Of a stretch of 64,000 nucleotides of DNA, positions 18,427 through 27,292 are shown one piece after another (the stretch's first letter is position 1; the number at the start of each line of letters is the position of its first letter). This stretch comes from Paenibacillus radicis (ex Gao et al. 2016). Its GTDB lineage: Bacteria > Bacillota > Bacilli > Paenibacillales > Paenibacillaceae. Location: assembly GCF_014641555.1 (NCBI RefSeq), contig NZ_BMHY01000016.1:27875-91874 (forward strand), in the 5' to 3' direction. The notes below the pieces were generated by a model that did no database searches, was not told the DNA's origin, and saw nothing but the letters and a program-made list of their open reading frames with translations. Both the position numbers and the translations under genes were made by a program.

Positions 18427-21400
18427 GTGAAAAGAATCGTAAGTTTAATCTTAATTGTAAGCATGGCTTTAACCGTTTTTTCAGATAGTAAAGGCTTGTT
18501 TGCCTATGCTGCTTCCAGCAACAACAACATTTCACAATCTGTAAATAAATCCGTATACCTTCCCGAAATATTGGATGATGAAACTACGGTAACAGACTCA
18601 GTTTATAAATGGGGCAGATTTTCTGATGATGATGTTACTTATATCAGAGAGTATTACTCTATTACCATGAAGAAATTAGCAGCTTTCTATTATTCTGAAT
18701 TAAGCCCTCTATTGGAAACAAATGAATTACTTTCAATGCTGGAGTGGGATGGATCTGAGATCTCATCCATTATTGCTACTTTAACTGAGAATGATCGGGA
18801 AAGTTTAAGAAATTGGACTCCGGTAGTAATGAACCAATATGATCTTGATAATAATCGGGAAGAAACGTTAGAAAAAATGAATGTGCAAGTTGAAGCAAAT
18901 GAAGTAATTGACACTATGCTCAAAGAGTACGACGAAACGGTTACAGGTGCTACATATGGAGCTTTAACCTCAAAACAATTTGCGAAAAATGCGAGTAACC
19001 CTTATCGATTTGATGAGTCTAATAATCCTTTTCACTACAGTGCTGATACCAGTTCAAACGTCGATCCTATATACAAGACAAGTAATCAACGCGAAGTTGA
19101 TTTATATTTGCCAGGACGTAATGGTCTCGACTTCTCTATTACTCGATCCTATAGTTCTTTAAATGCCAAGATTATGCTGCCGACACACGACGGCAATATG
19201 AGTGCAAGTTCTTTATGTAATCCTTATAATGTTTTGTATGAGAGTGGATTGCCTGATTGTTTGGGAAATACGCCTATTACGTATATTTATGATATTCATA
19301 AAGATCCTACTTTTCTTGCTGTAGGGTGGTCTTTGAATATTCCAAAAATGCAGCAAGGATCTATTCAGGCGTTGACAGGATCTGCTGAAACAAATACCAA
19401 TGTGAATTATTACTACCGCTCTTATAGTAATTACTACGATTATATTACTTTTACCTTGGATGACGGAACTTCATATGAATTCCATGGTGGAACTACTCCT
19501 TATAACCATCCTTATAGTAATGTTAAATACAATATTGGTAATGGCACTTATGATTTAGTAGTGGATGACAAAATCACCTTTAAATTTGACCAATCCGGTA
19601 AGCTGGTTTCAAAAAGTAATTTGTGGGGAGACACGATTACTTACTCATATAGCAGCGATAAAATACTTATTACCGATTCTGTTGGCAGAACAATTGAATT
19701 AATAAAACCTACGTATTCCGGTTATTCCGGATTTATTGTAAGAGATAGGCTGGGTGTCAAGACACACGAAATTAAATATGATTTAACTTATAAGAATGAT
19801 GCTGTATCACAAGTTAGAACATATGATATGTCTACTTTTAATGCGTACAATTATGTGGATCAATCCTCACCGTATCTTCAATTGAATGCAGTTATTGATG
19901 TGGTTGATAATAATAAGACATTAAAGGATTATTCGTACTATACGCCTGATATTACAAGGCTTGCAGATTACAACTTTGAGGATGACTATTATTATACGAC
20001 TTCTAATGGAGTGCCGATTCTGGATTATTATAATGGAGCAGAGGCCAGATCCGTTGTCGATCGTAATAAGGCGACTCATGGTTCAATTCCTTATTTATTA
20101 CTAAACGAGGTAACGGATACAACGGGATTAACTACTCAGTTTAAATATCAAAACTATTACTGGGCTTGGTTCCACGAGAATAATGATTCTGATAGTGAGC
20201 TAAGAAGAGGGACAACAAGGCTATATATGGATCCTTGGATGCTATCTTATGTAGGATATCATCAGGTTTCGAATGTCTATTATAAATATAAAACGAACAC
20301 AGGCGAGCAAAAGCTGCTGATTCAAGATGTAACCGTTAATACAAATGGGGCACTAGAAATATCAACAGCACCAAAAACCGGTGGAGTAGAGAATTTCCGA
20401 TTGAAAAACAGTAATGGTTTTCGGCCAAAAACAGTACGGACAGGCATTAAGTATCATTTTGGAGATTATAGCGAAGTCCTCTCTAGTGAATATAGCCCTA
20501 TCAGTGGAGGACTATTTGTAACTAACTATGAGTATAAGGAGCCAGGAATTTTAAGTAATGGAATACAGAATGTAGATGATGGAGTGGATTATAGGGGATC
20601 AGGTCTGGAAATACAAACTTTTCAGTATGATACTAATAAAAATAAACCTTACTTATCCAAACAATTTGACTTATCAGATAAACCTGCAGGTATGAATAAC
20701 TTTTTATGGTATGGCAATGATCGCAATTTGCCCGGTCAATTAGCTCAATACGCAACACTTTACCGGACAGAATATGACGCATATGGCGCTGTCATTTATC
20801 AAGAGGACCCGTACGGCAATAAAGTAGAGACTACTTATGGAGGGCCTTTTCATCAAGTCAGTGTACAGAAACAAACCGCCTCAGACGGATTAACAAAGAG
20901 TGAAACTACTTATGCTTATCAGGCAGACGGTACCCTGTCAAGCTCAGTGCAAAAAGGGTATTATCGCGATCCTAACAACCCGGCACTGGTGCAAGAGGAT
21001 CAAGTAGTGACGGAGTATTCTTTGTACAATGCAAATAAGCAGCCTACACGAATTCGTACAGTAAGCTCGGGAAGCCAATACGGAAGTCAGCCTTTGGAAT
21101 CGATAGTTGACTTGCGGTATGATACAGATAATCTGCATGTCATTGAAGAGAAAACGTATGTAACACTAAGCAAGGGGCAAGCTGCTGTGCCACTTATCGT
21201 ATCTTATAATTACGATAATCGGGATCGGTTGATTAAACAGACATTTCCGGATGGAAGTATGGCTACGTATCAATATGATCTGAATAATCGTATGATTTCA
21301 GAAACCTACACACCATCTCCATCTAATCCTGGGGCTGCTCGTACAAAAGGCTACAGCTATAATGACGCGCAGCGATTAATTGTGGAAGAGCTGCCAGATG

Positions 21401-23949
21401 GGAAAAAAGTATCTACAACCTATACACCTTACGGTGCTATAGAATTACAGACCCAGTCTATTGGTTCTCAAACTAGAACCGTCTTGAAAAATACTATTAA
21501 TTCTTCGGGGACATTGATAAAATCTTCGCAACCCTATGGGGATATTGCCAAGGAAGTCAAGTATGAATACGGGAATAATGGTCAGATTAAAAAATCGACT
21601 GATCCACTGGGTTCTACTAATTACTATTATGCCAATCGTGCATCCAAAGTAGATGGCTCATCGTCTTATTTGCAAAATACGACGAAGGTAGTTTCTCCTG
21701 ATGGAAAAGAAACATGGACTTACCAAGACAAGACAGGAAGAACGACTAAGCAGGTGGAGACCAACGGAGTAAAAACGAGAACAACCAGATATGCATATAC
21801 TCCACTGGGAGCTTTATCGCAAATGCAAGTAAGCGCTAATGGAGAGACACAAACAACACAATATAAATATGATAGTGCCGGCAATCTGATATATCTGAAA
21901 GATCATGAGAATAATGTCAACCGTTATGTGTACAACCGCTTTGGTCAAGTGATTGCTACGTATACGAATGATCAATTGCAAAAACAAAGCGAATACAATC
22001 AAGTAGGCTGGCAATTGCTCAAAACCAATGCTGAAGGTAAGCAAGATAAATATCAGTATACGAATACGGGATTGTTGGATTCGTATACCGATAAAATGAA
22101 TCAAACCCATAAATATACGTATACTCCTTACGATGAAGTAAACCGCCAGTCTGTCTTGAATGCGAGCGGTACAGAAGTTTATTGGCAGCAGTACAGCTAT
22201 AATCCAATCACTAGGTTGCTTGCAGGGATAGCTAATGGGGAAGGGGAAAATCAAGGATATAACTATGATGAGTGGAACCGATTAAATCGTCAAACGGTGG
22301 CAAATCGTAATTATGATATGCAATATGATAATTACGATCGTATGAAATCTCTTAAGTACCCGGATGGCGAGTTAGTTTCGTATAATTATGATGTGTTGGA
22401 TCGTATTGTTTCGGTAACGTCTCCGAATATGGGGGTCGTTCAGTATGACTATACGATTGCCCTTAATGAGAATACGAATAAATTAACTTATCCTAATGGT
22501 CTTGTGCAGACACGGAAGATGAACTCATTTGGCGAGCTCACTTCGTATGTCCAAAGTTCAACGACTAACAACACTTCGAATTGGAGTGAAATCTTTAGTC
22601 ACGATGGATTCAGTAATATATCGAACATTAATCGAAATGGATCGAATCTGACTTTTCATTATGATGGACTAAACCGTATCAAAGATGAGAGCACACCTGA
22701 AGGTGAACGTACCTATACGTACGATGAACGCGGGAATCGTCTTACTGCTTCAGGGGATTTACCTGGATTAGATATGGAAGAATCGGCTTACACGTATAAT
22801 CCGCTTAATATGCTCAAAACCTATGCTTCGGGAAATAAGCAAGCTTCGTATACGTATTACGGTGATGGATTGCGAGCAACAAAAACGGTAAATGGAAAGT
22901 TAAGCCGGTATGTATATTTAAATGGGCATATAATAGAGGAACTAGATGCTAATGGAAATACAAAAGCAAGGAATGTCTGGGGAAATGAATTGCTCTATCG
23001 GCATGACTATGTTGCTAATAAGAAAGGTTATTACTCTTATAATGGCCATGGTGATGTAATAAAAATAACGGATGGCAGCGGAAATGCTATTAATACGTAT
23101 AATTATGATATCTGGGGCAATATACTCTCTCAGACAGAGAATATGTCTAATCCCTTTAAGTACACAGGCGAGGTCTATGATGAAGAAAGTAAGTTGTATT
23201 ATCTTCGTGCTCGGCACTATGATCCAAGTATAGGAAGGTTTATTAATGAGGATACGTATGAAGGGGAGATTAATAATCCGCTGAGTTTGAATCTTTATAC
23301 CTATGTGCATAATAATCCGTTGATTTATAGTGATCCTAGCGGTAACAAACCTGTGATTTGGTATGACAAGGAAAAGAAGGAGTACAGCTATGCGGCTTCA
23401 GTTCGGTTTCTAGATACCGCACAGTTTGCACTCGGTTATATGCCTTTCTATTCAATGATTGATTTTGGGGCAAAGGCATTGAATGATACATTTAGAGATA
23501 AGTATTTTACAGATATCAGCAAAAAAGACATGAAAAGAGCAAAAGAACTTTTGAAAGTATCAACTGGTTTAGACGTAGTGGATTTACTTGGAGGGATAAG
23601 TTCCTCAAAGATAAAGAACGCTCTGGGCAAAGCAGCAGGTTATGGATCTTTTATTTTCCAAACTATCGAGGTTGGAAAATATATAGCAGATGGTGATATT
23701 TCATGGCTAGTTGAGGATCTTGTATCCCCTGGTCTAATGGTATCAAATCGACGAGAGCAAATAACTTTAAGGTATTATTTTGCTTCTAATTTAATTAGGG
23801 AAATGGTAGCATCTGGTGATTTAAAATACAGTTATAATAATGGGAACTTAACTCATAATCTAACAAAGTCAGAATTAGAAGACATCAATAATGCGCTTTT
23901 AAATTTTATGGTTGCAACAGGAGCTTACGACAAGCGCGGCGATTACTAA
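18427..23949 (+). CDS. RHS/YD-repeat secreted toxin 2 (WapA-like), unrecognised tail
   Basis: An 1840-residue paralogue of RHS1 with the same signal peptide type (ending AYA), the same YD-repeat body and the same core end (LRARHYDPSIGRFINEDTY, NNPLIYSDPSGN). Long stretches of the core differ from RHS1 only at scattered bases, while residues of about 470-800 are more divergent. After residue 1640 the two are unrelated. This tail (1641-1840) starts KPVIWYDKEKKEYSYAAS, has a hydrophobic stretch TAQFALGYMPFYSMIDFGAK, then helical sequence with LLGGISSSKIKNALGKAAGYG and a polar end. I cannot name its fold; the hydrophobic part and the membrane-protein immunity candidate hint at a membrane-acting toxin. 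The GTG start follows AAGGGAG, identical in context to RHS1. Confidence 0.88.
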   Translation: MKRIVSLILIVSMALTVFSDSKGLFAYAASSNNNISQSVNKSVYLPEILDDETTVTDSVYKWGRFSDDDVTYIREYYSITMKKLAAFYYSELSPLLETNELLSMLEWDGSEISSIIATLTENDRESLRNWTPVVMNQYDLDNNREETLEKMNVQVEANEVIDTMLKEYDETVTGATYGALTSKQFAKNASNPYRFDESNNPFHYSADTSSNVDPIYKTSNQREVDLYLPGRNGLDFSITRSYSSLNAKIMLPTHDGNMSASSLCNPYNVLYESGLPDCLGNTPITYIYDIHKDPTFLAVGWSLNIPKMQQGSIQALTGSAETNTNVNYYYRSYSNYYDYITFTLDDGTSYEFHGGTTPYNHPYSNVKYNIGNGTYDLVVDDKITFKFDQSGKLVSKSNLWGDTITYSYSSDKILITDSVGRTIELIKPTYSGYSGFIVRDRLGVKTHEIKYDLTYKNDAVSQVRTYDMSTFNAYNYVDQSSPYLQLNAVIDVVDNNKTLKDYSYYTPDITRLADYNFEDDYYYTTSNGVPILDYYNGAEARSVVDRNKATHGSIPYLLLNEVTDTTGLTTQFKYQNYYWAWFHENNDSDSELRRGTTRLYMDPWMLSYVGYHQVSNVYYKYKTNTGEQKLLIQDVTVNTNGALEISTAPKTGGVENFRLKNSNGFRPKTVRTGIKYHFGDYSEVLSSEYSPISGGLFVTNYEYKEPGILSNGIQNVDDGVDYRGSGLEIQTFQYDTNKNKPYLSKQFDLSDKPAGMNNFLWYGNDRNLPGQLAQYATLYRTEYDAYGAVIYQEDPYGNKVETTYGGPFHQVSVQKQTASDGLTKSETTYAYQADGTLSSSVQKGYYRDPNNPALVQEDQVVTEYSLYNANKQPTRIRTVSSGSQYGSQPLESIVDLRYDTDNLHVIEEKTYVTLSKGQAAVPLIVSYNYDNRDRLIKQTFPDGSMATYQYDLNNRMISETYTPSPSNPGAARTKGYSYNDAQRLIVEELPDGKKVSTTYTPYGAIELQTQSIGSQTRTVLKNTINSSGTLIKSSQPYGDIAKEVKYEYGNNGQIKKSTDPLGSTNYYYANRASKVDGSSSYLQNTTKVVSPDGKETWTYQDKTGRTTKQVETNGVKTRTTRYAYTPLGALSQMQVSANGETQTTQYKYDSAGNLIYLKDHENNVNRYVYNRFGQVIATYTNDQLQKQSEYNQVGWQLLKTNAEGKQDKYQYTNTGLLDSYTDKMNQTHKYTYTPYDEVNRQSVLNASGTEVYWQQYSYNPITRLLAGIANGEGENQGYNYDEWNRLNRQTVANRNYDMQYDNYDRMKSLKYPDGELVSYNYDVLDRIVSVTSPNMGVVQYDYTIALNENTNKLTYPNGLVQTRKMNSFGELTSYVQSSTTNNTSNWSEIFSHDGFSNISNINRNGSNLTFHYDGLNRIKDESTPEGERTYTYDERGNRLTASGDLPGLDMEESAYTYNPLNMLKTYASGNKQASYTYYGDGLRATKTVNGKLSRYVYLNGHIIEELDANGNTKARNVWGNELLYRHDYVANKKGYYSYNGHGDVIKITDGSGNAINTYNYDIWGNILSQTENMSNPFKYTGEVYDEESKLYYLRARHYDPSIGRFINEDTYEGEINNPLSLNLYTYVHNNPLIYSDPSGNKPVIWYDKEKKEYSYAASVRFLDTAQFALGYMPFYSMIDFGAKALNDTFRDKYFTDISKKDMKRAKELLKVSTGLDVVDLLGGISSSKIKNALGKAAGYGSFIFQTIEVGKYIADGDISWLVEDLVSPGLMVSNRREQITLRYYFASNLIREMVASGDLKYSYNNGNLTHNLTKSELEDINNALLNFMVATGAYDKRGDY

Positions 23950-23962
23950 AAGGGGGAGTTTT

Positions 23963-24214
23963 TTGACTACTGAAATTCTAATACTTATAATAATAATAGC
24001 CAACGCAGGAGCATTGTTTCGGATGGTCATCTTTTCAAAATTCAACAGAAATCAAATTTTTTTTTCGATTGCCTCCATAAATATCGTTATTTTTGTTATT
24101 TATTTTGGCTCTTCTAGTGAATTTAATTTGAGTCAAGAGGATAAGGTATTTTTTAGTTTGATCGGTATAGCAGCTCTTGTTTCATTTTTTTATTTTACTG
24201 ATAAGAAAAAGTAA
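23963..24214 (+). CDS. Small membrane protein, probable immunity to RHS toxin 2
   Basis: An 83-residue protein with three likely membrane segments (about 4-23, 34-51 and 63-80) and a lysine-rich end, TDKKK. I chose the TTG at 23963 because AGGGGGAG (about 23951-23958) lies just upstream and the longer open frame runs back into RHS2. It starts 13 bp after the toxin stop, the usual immunity position. No named family is recognised. A membrane immunity protein would fit a toxin that attacks the membrane. After the gene the sequence runs 30 bp to the end of the intact IS element. Confidence 0.6.
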   Translation: MTTEILILIIIIANAGALFRMVIFSKFNRNQIFFSIASINIVIFVIYFGSSSEFNLSQEDKVFFSLIGIAALVSFFYFTDKKK

Positions 24215-24244
24215 ACTACATTTTATAAATTACCATGCGAGGAA

Positions 24245-25729
24245 TGAACTGTAACCCCATTTATGGACACTGTATAAAAAACGGTTAACATAGTCTTAAG
24301 CAGCTAGGAGATGATGACTTCTGTATTCGTCAGGAGTCATCTTTTTTAATGTCCACTGATAGCGTTCTGAATTGTAGTAGTTGACGTACTCATTGACTTT
24401 TAGACGTAATTCATGAAGAGATGTGCAGTCCCTGTAGTTAAGTTCGTCCTTCATATGACCAAAGAACGTTTCCATTGATGCATTATCCCAGCAGTTTCCT
24501 TTACGAGACATTGACTGTTTAAACCCGATTTCAGCAATGAGGAGCCGGTTTTTAGGGTGTGTATAGTGCATACCCTGGTCGGAATGGAAGATGGCATCAG
24601 GATGAATATTGCCGTCCAGTCGTTTGAGCAAGCGAGTCATTGTCCGTTCAACCAATGATAACTCCAAAGAAGAAGAGAGATAGTGGGCCAAAATCTGCTT
24701 CGTAGCACCATCCTTCACACAAGAAAGATACGCCCACTGACCACTGCCATAGCGCATATATGTGATGTCGGTAAGGAGGACTTTCTCTGGTTCTCCTTGA
24801 TCGAATTTGCGCTCCAAAAGATTAGGACATGTACGATGTTCTTGCGTAGCTTTCGCCATTTTGCGATAGGGATTGGCTTGACGGATCGTAGCTACTAACC
24901 CGAACTTACCCATGATACGACGAATCTTTTTATGATTCATGACAATACCATGCAGGTTCTCTAGCCGCATTTTAATGACCAATGCGCCTACTTTACCGTT
25001 CAAAGCTACAAAATGCTCCTTAATTAGCTCGAAGTCGTTTTGATCGGCTATCTCATGCAGTTGACGTATTTCTTCAACGCTGCACCAACGATAATAGCCG
25101 CTCGTACTTACTTCAGCAATCTCACATAAGTAGCGTGTTAAACGTCGTAAGTCATGCTTGCGAATCGTCTGGTTAATGAGCTGGAAGCGCTCGGAAGGCT
25201 CCAACTCCTTACTGCTTCGCCTTTCGAGCGCTTCTAGCTTTTTTAAAAGTTCATTCTCCGCTTCGAGGAGTTTAATCCGAGTTTCAGCTTGTTTCAGTTT
25301 CTCTTCTGCTGACAGTTCACTCTTCGATCGTCTGCCTGTGCTTCCGATGCCTCTGCGCTCTTCTAGCAAGCCATCCTCACCGTACTTAGCGTAGGTTTCT
25401 CTCCAGCGATAGAGGCTCTCTGTAGGTGTTCTCTGCCCGATGAGTTCCATATTAAAGCCTGCTTTCAAGAAAATCTCCATTGGCGGCTCTCCCGCTTGAT
25501 TAGCTTGCACTGCTGCGAGTTTAAAGCTTGGAGCATACGAAATGTTCCTGCCTGATACGCGGCTTACGTTCGGATTCGATTCCAACAACCTAATCTCCGC
25601 TTCACTAAATCCTGTTCCGATTTTCCTCATGATGTTCATTCCCCGAATAATGTCGTTAGTATGATTAAAACACAAAAACCCGAAAGAGGTCACTTTTTTC
25701 AAAGTGTCCATCTTACGGGTTACAGTTCA
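24245..25729 (-). mobile_element. Intact IS3-family insertion sequence
   Basis: TGAACTGTAACCC at 24245 and its inverse GGGTTACAGTTCA ending at 25729 are terminal inverted repeats; the similarity continues inward through TGGACACT at both ends. The element is about 1485 bp with one full transposase gene. Flanking bases (GGAA on the left, GTTC on the right) show no direct target repeat. To the right lies CTCCATGTGGTTTTTTTA, the right arm of a terminator like that after the RHS1 immunity gene, and ACCATGCGAGG lies to the left, so the element probably landed in the RHS2 locus terminator. Confidence 0.85.
24296..25630 (-). CDS. IS3-family transposase, single fused reading frame
   Basis: A 444-residue transposase. 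The N-terminal third has a helix-turn-helix (SFKLAAVQANQAG, ESLYRWRETYAKYG) and a leucine-zipper-like coil (AEEKLKQAETRIKLLEAENE); the rest is an rve/DDE integrase domain with the three acidic residues in VLLTDITYM, IFHSDQGMHY and NASMETFFG. OrfA and OrfB, usually joined by a programmed frameshift, are here one continuous frame. Start choice: GGGGA at 25640-25644 is nine bases before the ATG at 25630; an earlier open extension overlaps the terminal repeat and is unlikely to be translated. All catalytic residues are present, so the element may be active. Confidence 0.88.
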   Translation of the reverse strand: MRKIGTGFSEAEIRLLESNPNVSRVSGRNISYAPSFKLAAVQANQAGEPPMEIFLKAGFNMELIGQRTPTESLYRWRETYAKYGEDGLLEERRGIGSTGRRSKSELSAEEKLKQAETRIKLLEAENELLKKLEALERRSSKELEPSERFQLINQTIRKHDLRRLTRYLCEIAEVSTSGYYRWCSVEEIRQLHEIADQNDFELIKEHFVALNGKVGALVIKMRLENLHGIVMNHKKIRRIMGKFGLVATIRQANPYRKMAKATQEHRTCPNLLERKFDQGEPEKVLLTDITYMRYGSGQWAYLSCVKDGATKQILAHYLSSSLELSLVERTMTRLLKRLDGNIHPDAIFHSDQGMHYTHPKNRLLIAEIGFKQSMSRKGNCWDNASMETFFGHMKDELNYRDCTSLHELRLKVNEYVNYYNSERYQWTLKKMTPDEYRSHHLLAA

Positions 25730-25778
25730 GTTCAACGACTCCATGTGGTTTTTTTATAGTTGGTCAATTCACTACTAC

Positions 25779-25849
25779 ATGGAGAATTTCTGTTAGAAGT
25801 GATAACTCACGTTAATAGCGCAGGGCTCTCGCTGCTAAAATTTCTCCAT
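25779..25849. repeat. Imperfect inverted repeat in gap after the IS
   Basis: ATGGAGAA (from 25779) and TTCTCCAT (ending 25849) could pair around a 45-base loop that itself holds AGCG/CGCT arms. The gap 25730-25951 has no gene; it marks the right edge of the AT-rich island. Confidence 0.35.
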
Positions 25850-25951
25850 CCTAATCCCACATAACCCGGCAGTACCAGACAGAGTTAGTACTATTCGCGG
25901 ACAAGCGCCACTGGTATATTCATCTCAAGAACTTCCATTGAGGTGATTGGC

Positions 25952-26587
25952 ATGAACGGGAAAATGAAAAAGCCTTCCCAGCGCAGCATCTATGTGCTGC
26001 TGACCGATACCGGCACGGCGTTTACGAGATTGATTAAAGGTTTTACAAAAGCACCTTATAACCATGCATCCCTTGCATTTGACGACGAATTGAATGAAGT
26101 TTTCAGCTTTGGACGCAAAGAGGCCCATAATCCTTTTATAGGCGGCTTTGTTCGTGAAGATATATATAGAGGCACCTTTCGCCATTTTCCAAATACACGC
26201 TGCTTGCTGCTTCGTCTTCCGGTCACAGAGCAACAGCATGCTAACTCGGTAGCCTGCATCCGTCACTTTCAGCGGAATCAGGATGCTTACCGCTATCATT
26301 TGATTGGTTTGCTCGGTGTGTTGCTGCAGCGGGAGATTAAATCGGACAGCGCTTATTTTTGCTCCCAATTCGTTGCAGAGGCTCTTAAGAGCAGCGGTGT
26401 ACCGCTCTGGGATCGTCCCTCGGGACTGGTTACACCAAATGATTTTAAAGAGCATGCTCAGTTCGAGTTTGTATACGAAGGTATGCTGTACGATTATCAA
26501 CTCATAGATAAAGAGAAGCTTGGCCCAGTTCCGCCACATCCGCTGTATATGGCATTACGTACGAGCTTGAGCAAACTAACGGTATAA
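25952..26587 (+). CDS. Permuted papain-like amidase (YiiX/C92-type)
   Basis: A 211-residue soluble protein. The motif YNHASLAFD (near residue 34) supplies a histidine and SAYFCSQFVAEALKSSG (near 132) a cysteine, in the order His then Cys that marks circularly permuted NlpC/P60 or YiiX-like thiol hydrolases. FSFGRKEAHNPFIGGF and RPSGLVTPNDF fit the same family, which hydrolyses amide or ester bonds in lipids or peptides. Substrate is unknown. The ATG at 25952 is preceded by GAGG at eight bases; a GTG at 25943 is a weaker alternative. It stands alone, with a large inverted repeat downstream. It is the first gene of normal base composition after the RHS island. Confidence 0.7.
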   Translation: MNGKMKKPSQRSIYVLLTDTGTAFTRLIKGFTKAPYNHASLAFDDELNEVFSFGRKEAHNPFIGGFVREDIYRGTFRHFPNTRCLLLRLPVTEQQHANSVACIRHFQRNQDAYRYHLIGLLGVLLQREIKSDSAYFCSQFVAEALKSSGVPLWDRPSGLVTPNDFKEHAQFEFVYEGMLYDYQLIDKEKLGPVPPHPLYMALRTSLSKLTV

Positions 26588-26614
26588 GCAGTAAAAAAGG
26601 ATATTTCCCCATAT

Positions 26615-26674
26615 AGAAACCATTTCTTGATAAAATGGACGGATATCTCAACGTTCATACAAGGAATGGTTTCT
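26615..26674. repeat. Inverted repeat between amidase and HEAT-like gene
   Basis: AGAAACCATTTCTTG (26615-26629) and CAAGGAATGGTTTCT (26660-26674) are inverse with one mismatch. No T run follows on the plus strand, so it may be a transcript-stabilising hairpin or a protein site. Confidence 0.45.
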
Positions 26675-26757
26675 TGTACATTCAATACATCACGGACAAC
26701 TACACTGATGGATGATGTTGGCGTAATTCAGTAAGTCAAAGCAAAGGGAATGGTGAA

Positions 26758-27237
26758 ATGGATATTCAACGACTAGATCATTTAATTACTGAAGGCAAAA
26801 TTAAAGAAGCCATGCGGATCATTCAATACGTCAGTAAAACGAAAGATGCATCGTATTTGAACATACTAATAAAGCACTTGAGATTAACTGAAAATAAAAT
26901 ATTAAGGAATGACATCGCTTTAACTCTTGCTGATATCGGTAATTATGCAGCAGTTGAACCGATAATAGAGGTTTTAAATCATCCGAAAACTAAGGGAAGC
27001 AGAGGGACATTACTGTATGCGTTAGAGAGTCTTGATTATATCTCTCATATAGAAACAATAACTAGTTTTATTGGTGTTGATAGCCTGGAGGCGAGTATGC
27101 AATCGTTGTTGTTACTAGAAAACGTAATTGATCGTCTGTCAGACAATGAAAAAGAAAGATGTCGTAAAATGATTGAATTAAACTTAAAGAACAATAATAA
27201 CGAAATGATCGAAGAGGCAATTGCATTGTTAAAATAA
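26758..27237 (+). CDS. Small HEAT-repeat-like protein
   Basis: A 159-residue, almost wholly alpha-helical protein. Pairs of helices such as YLNILIKHLRLTENKILRND and the segment IALTLADIGNYAAVEPIIEVLNH have the spacing of HEAT/PBS-lyase repeats, which form protein-binding scaffolds. There is no signal peptide, membrane segment or enzyme motif. The ATG follows AAAGGGAATGG. It ends 13 bp before a terminator shared with the convergent adenine deaminase gene. Partner and process cannot be told; HEAT-like proteins of this size often sit in accessory or contact-inhibition loci, so a link to the nearby RHS island is possible but unproven. Confidence 0.6.
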   Translation: MDIQRLDHLITEGKIKEAMRIIQYVSKTKDASYLNILIKHLRLTENKILRNDIALTLADIGNYAAVEPIIEVLNHPKTKGSRGTLLYALESLDYISHIETITSFIGVDSLEASMQSLLLLENVIDRLSDNEKERCRKMIELNLKNNNNEMIEEAIALLK

Positions 27238-27250
27238 ACTATAAACGACA

Positions 27251-27284
27251 AAAGCCGAATCACGGACAACCGTGATTCGGCTTT
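27251..27284. terminator. Bidirectional terminator, HEAT-like gene and ade
   Basis: A perfect 15-bp stem (27251-27265 with 27270-27284) with a four-base loop. AAA at one end and TTT at the other allow use from both strands. Confidence 0.8.
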
Positions 27285-27292
27285 CTCATTAC

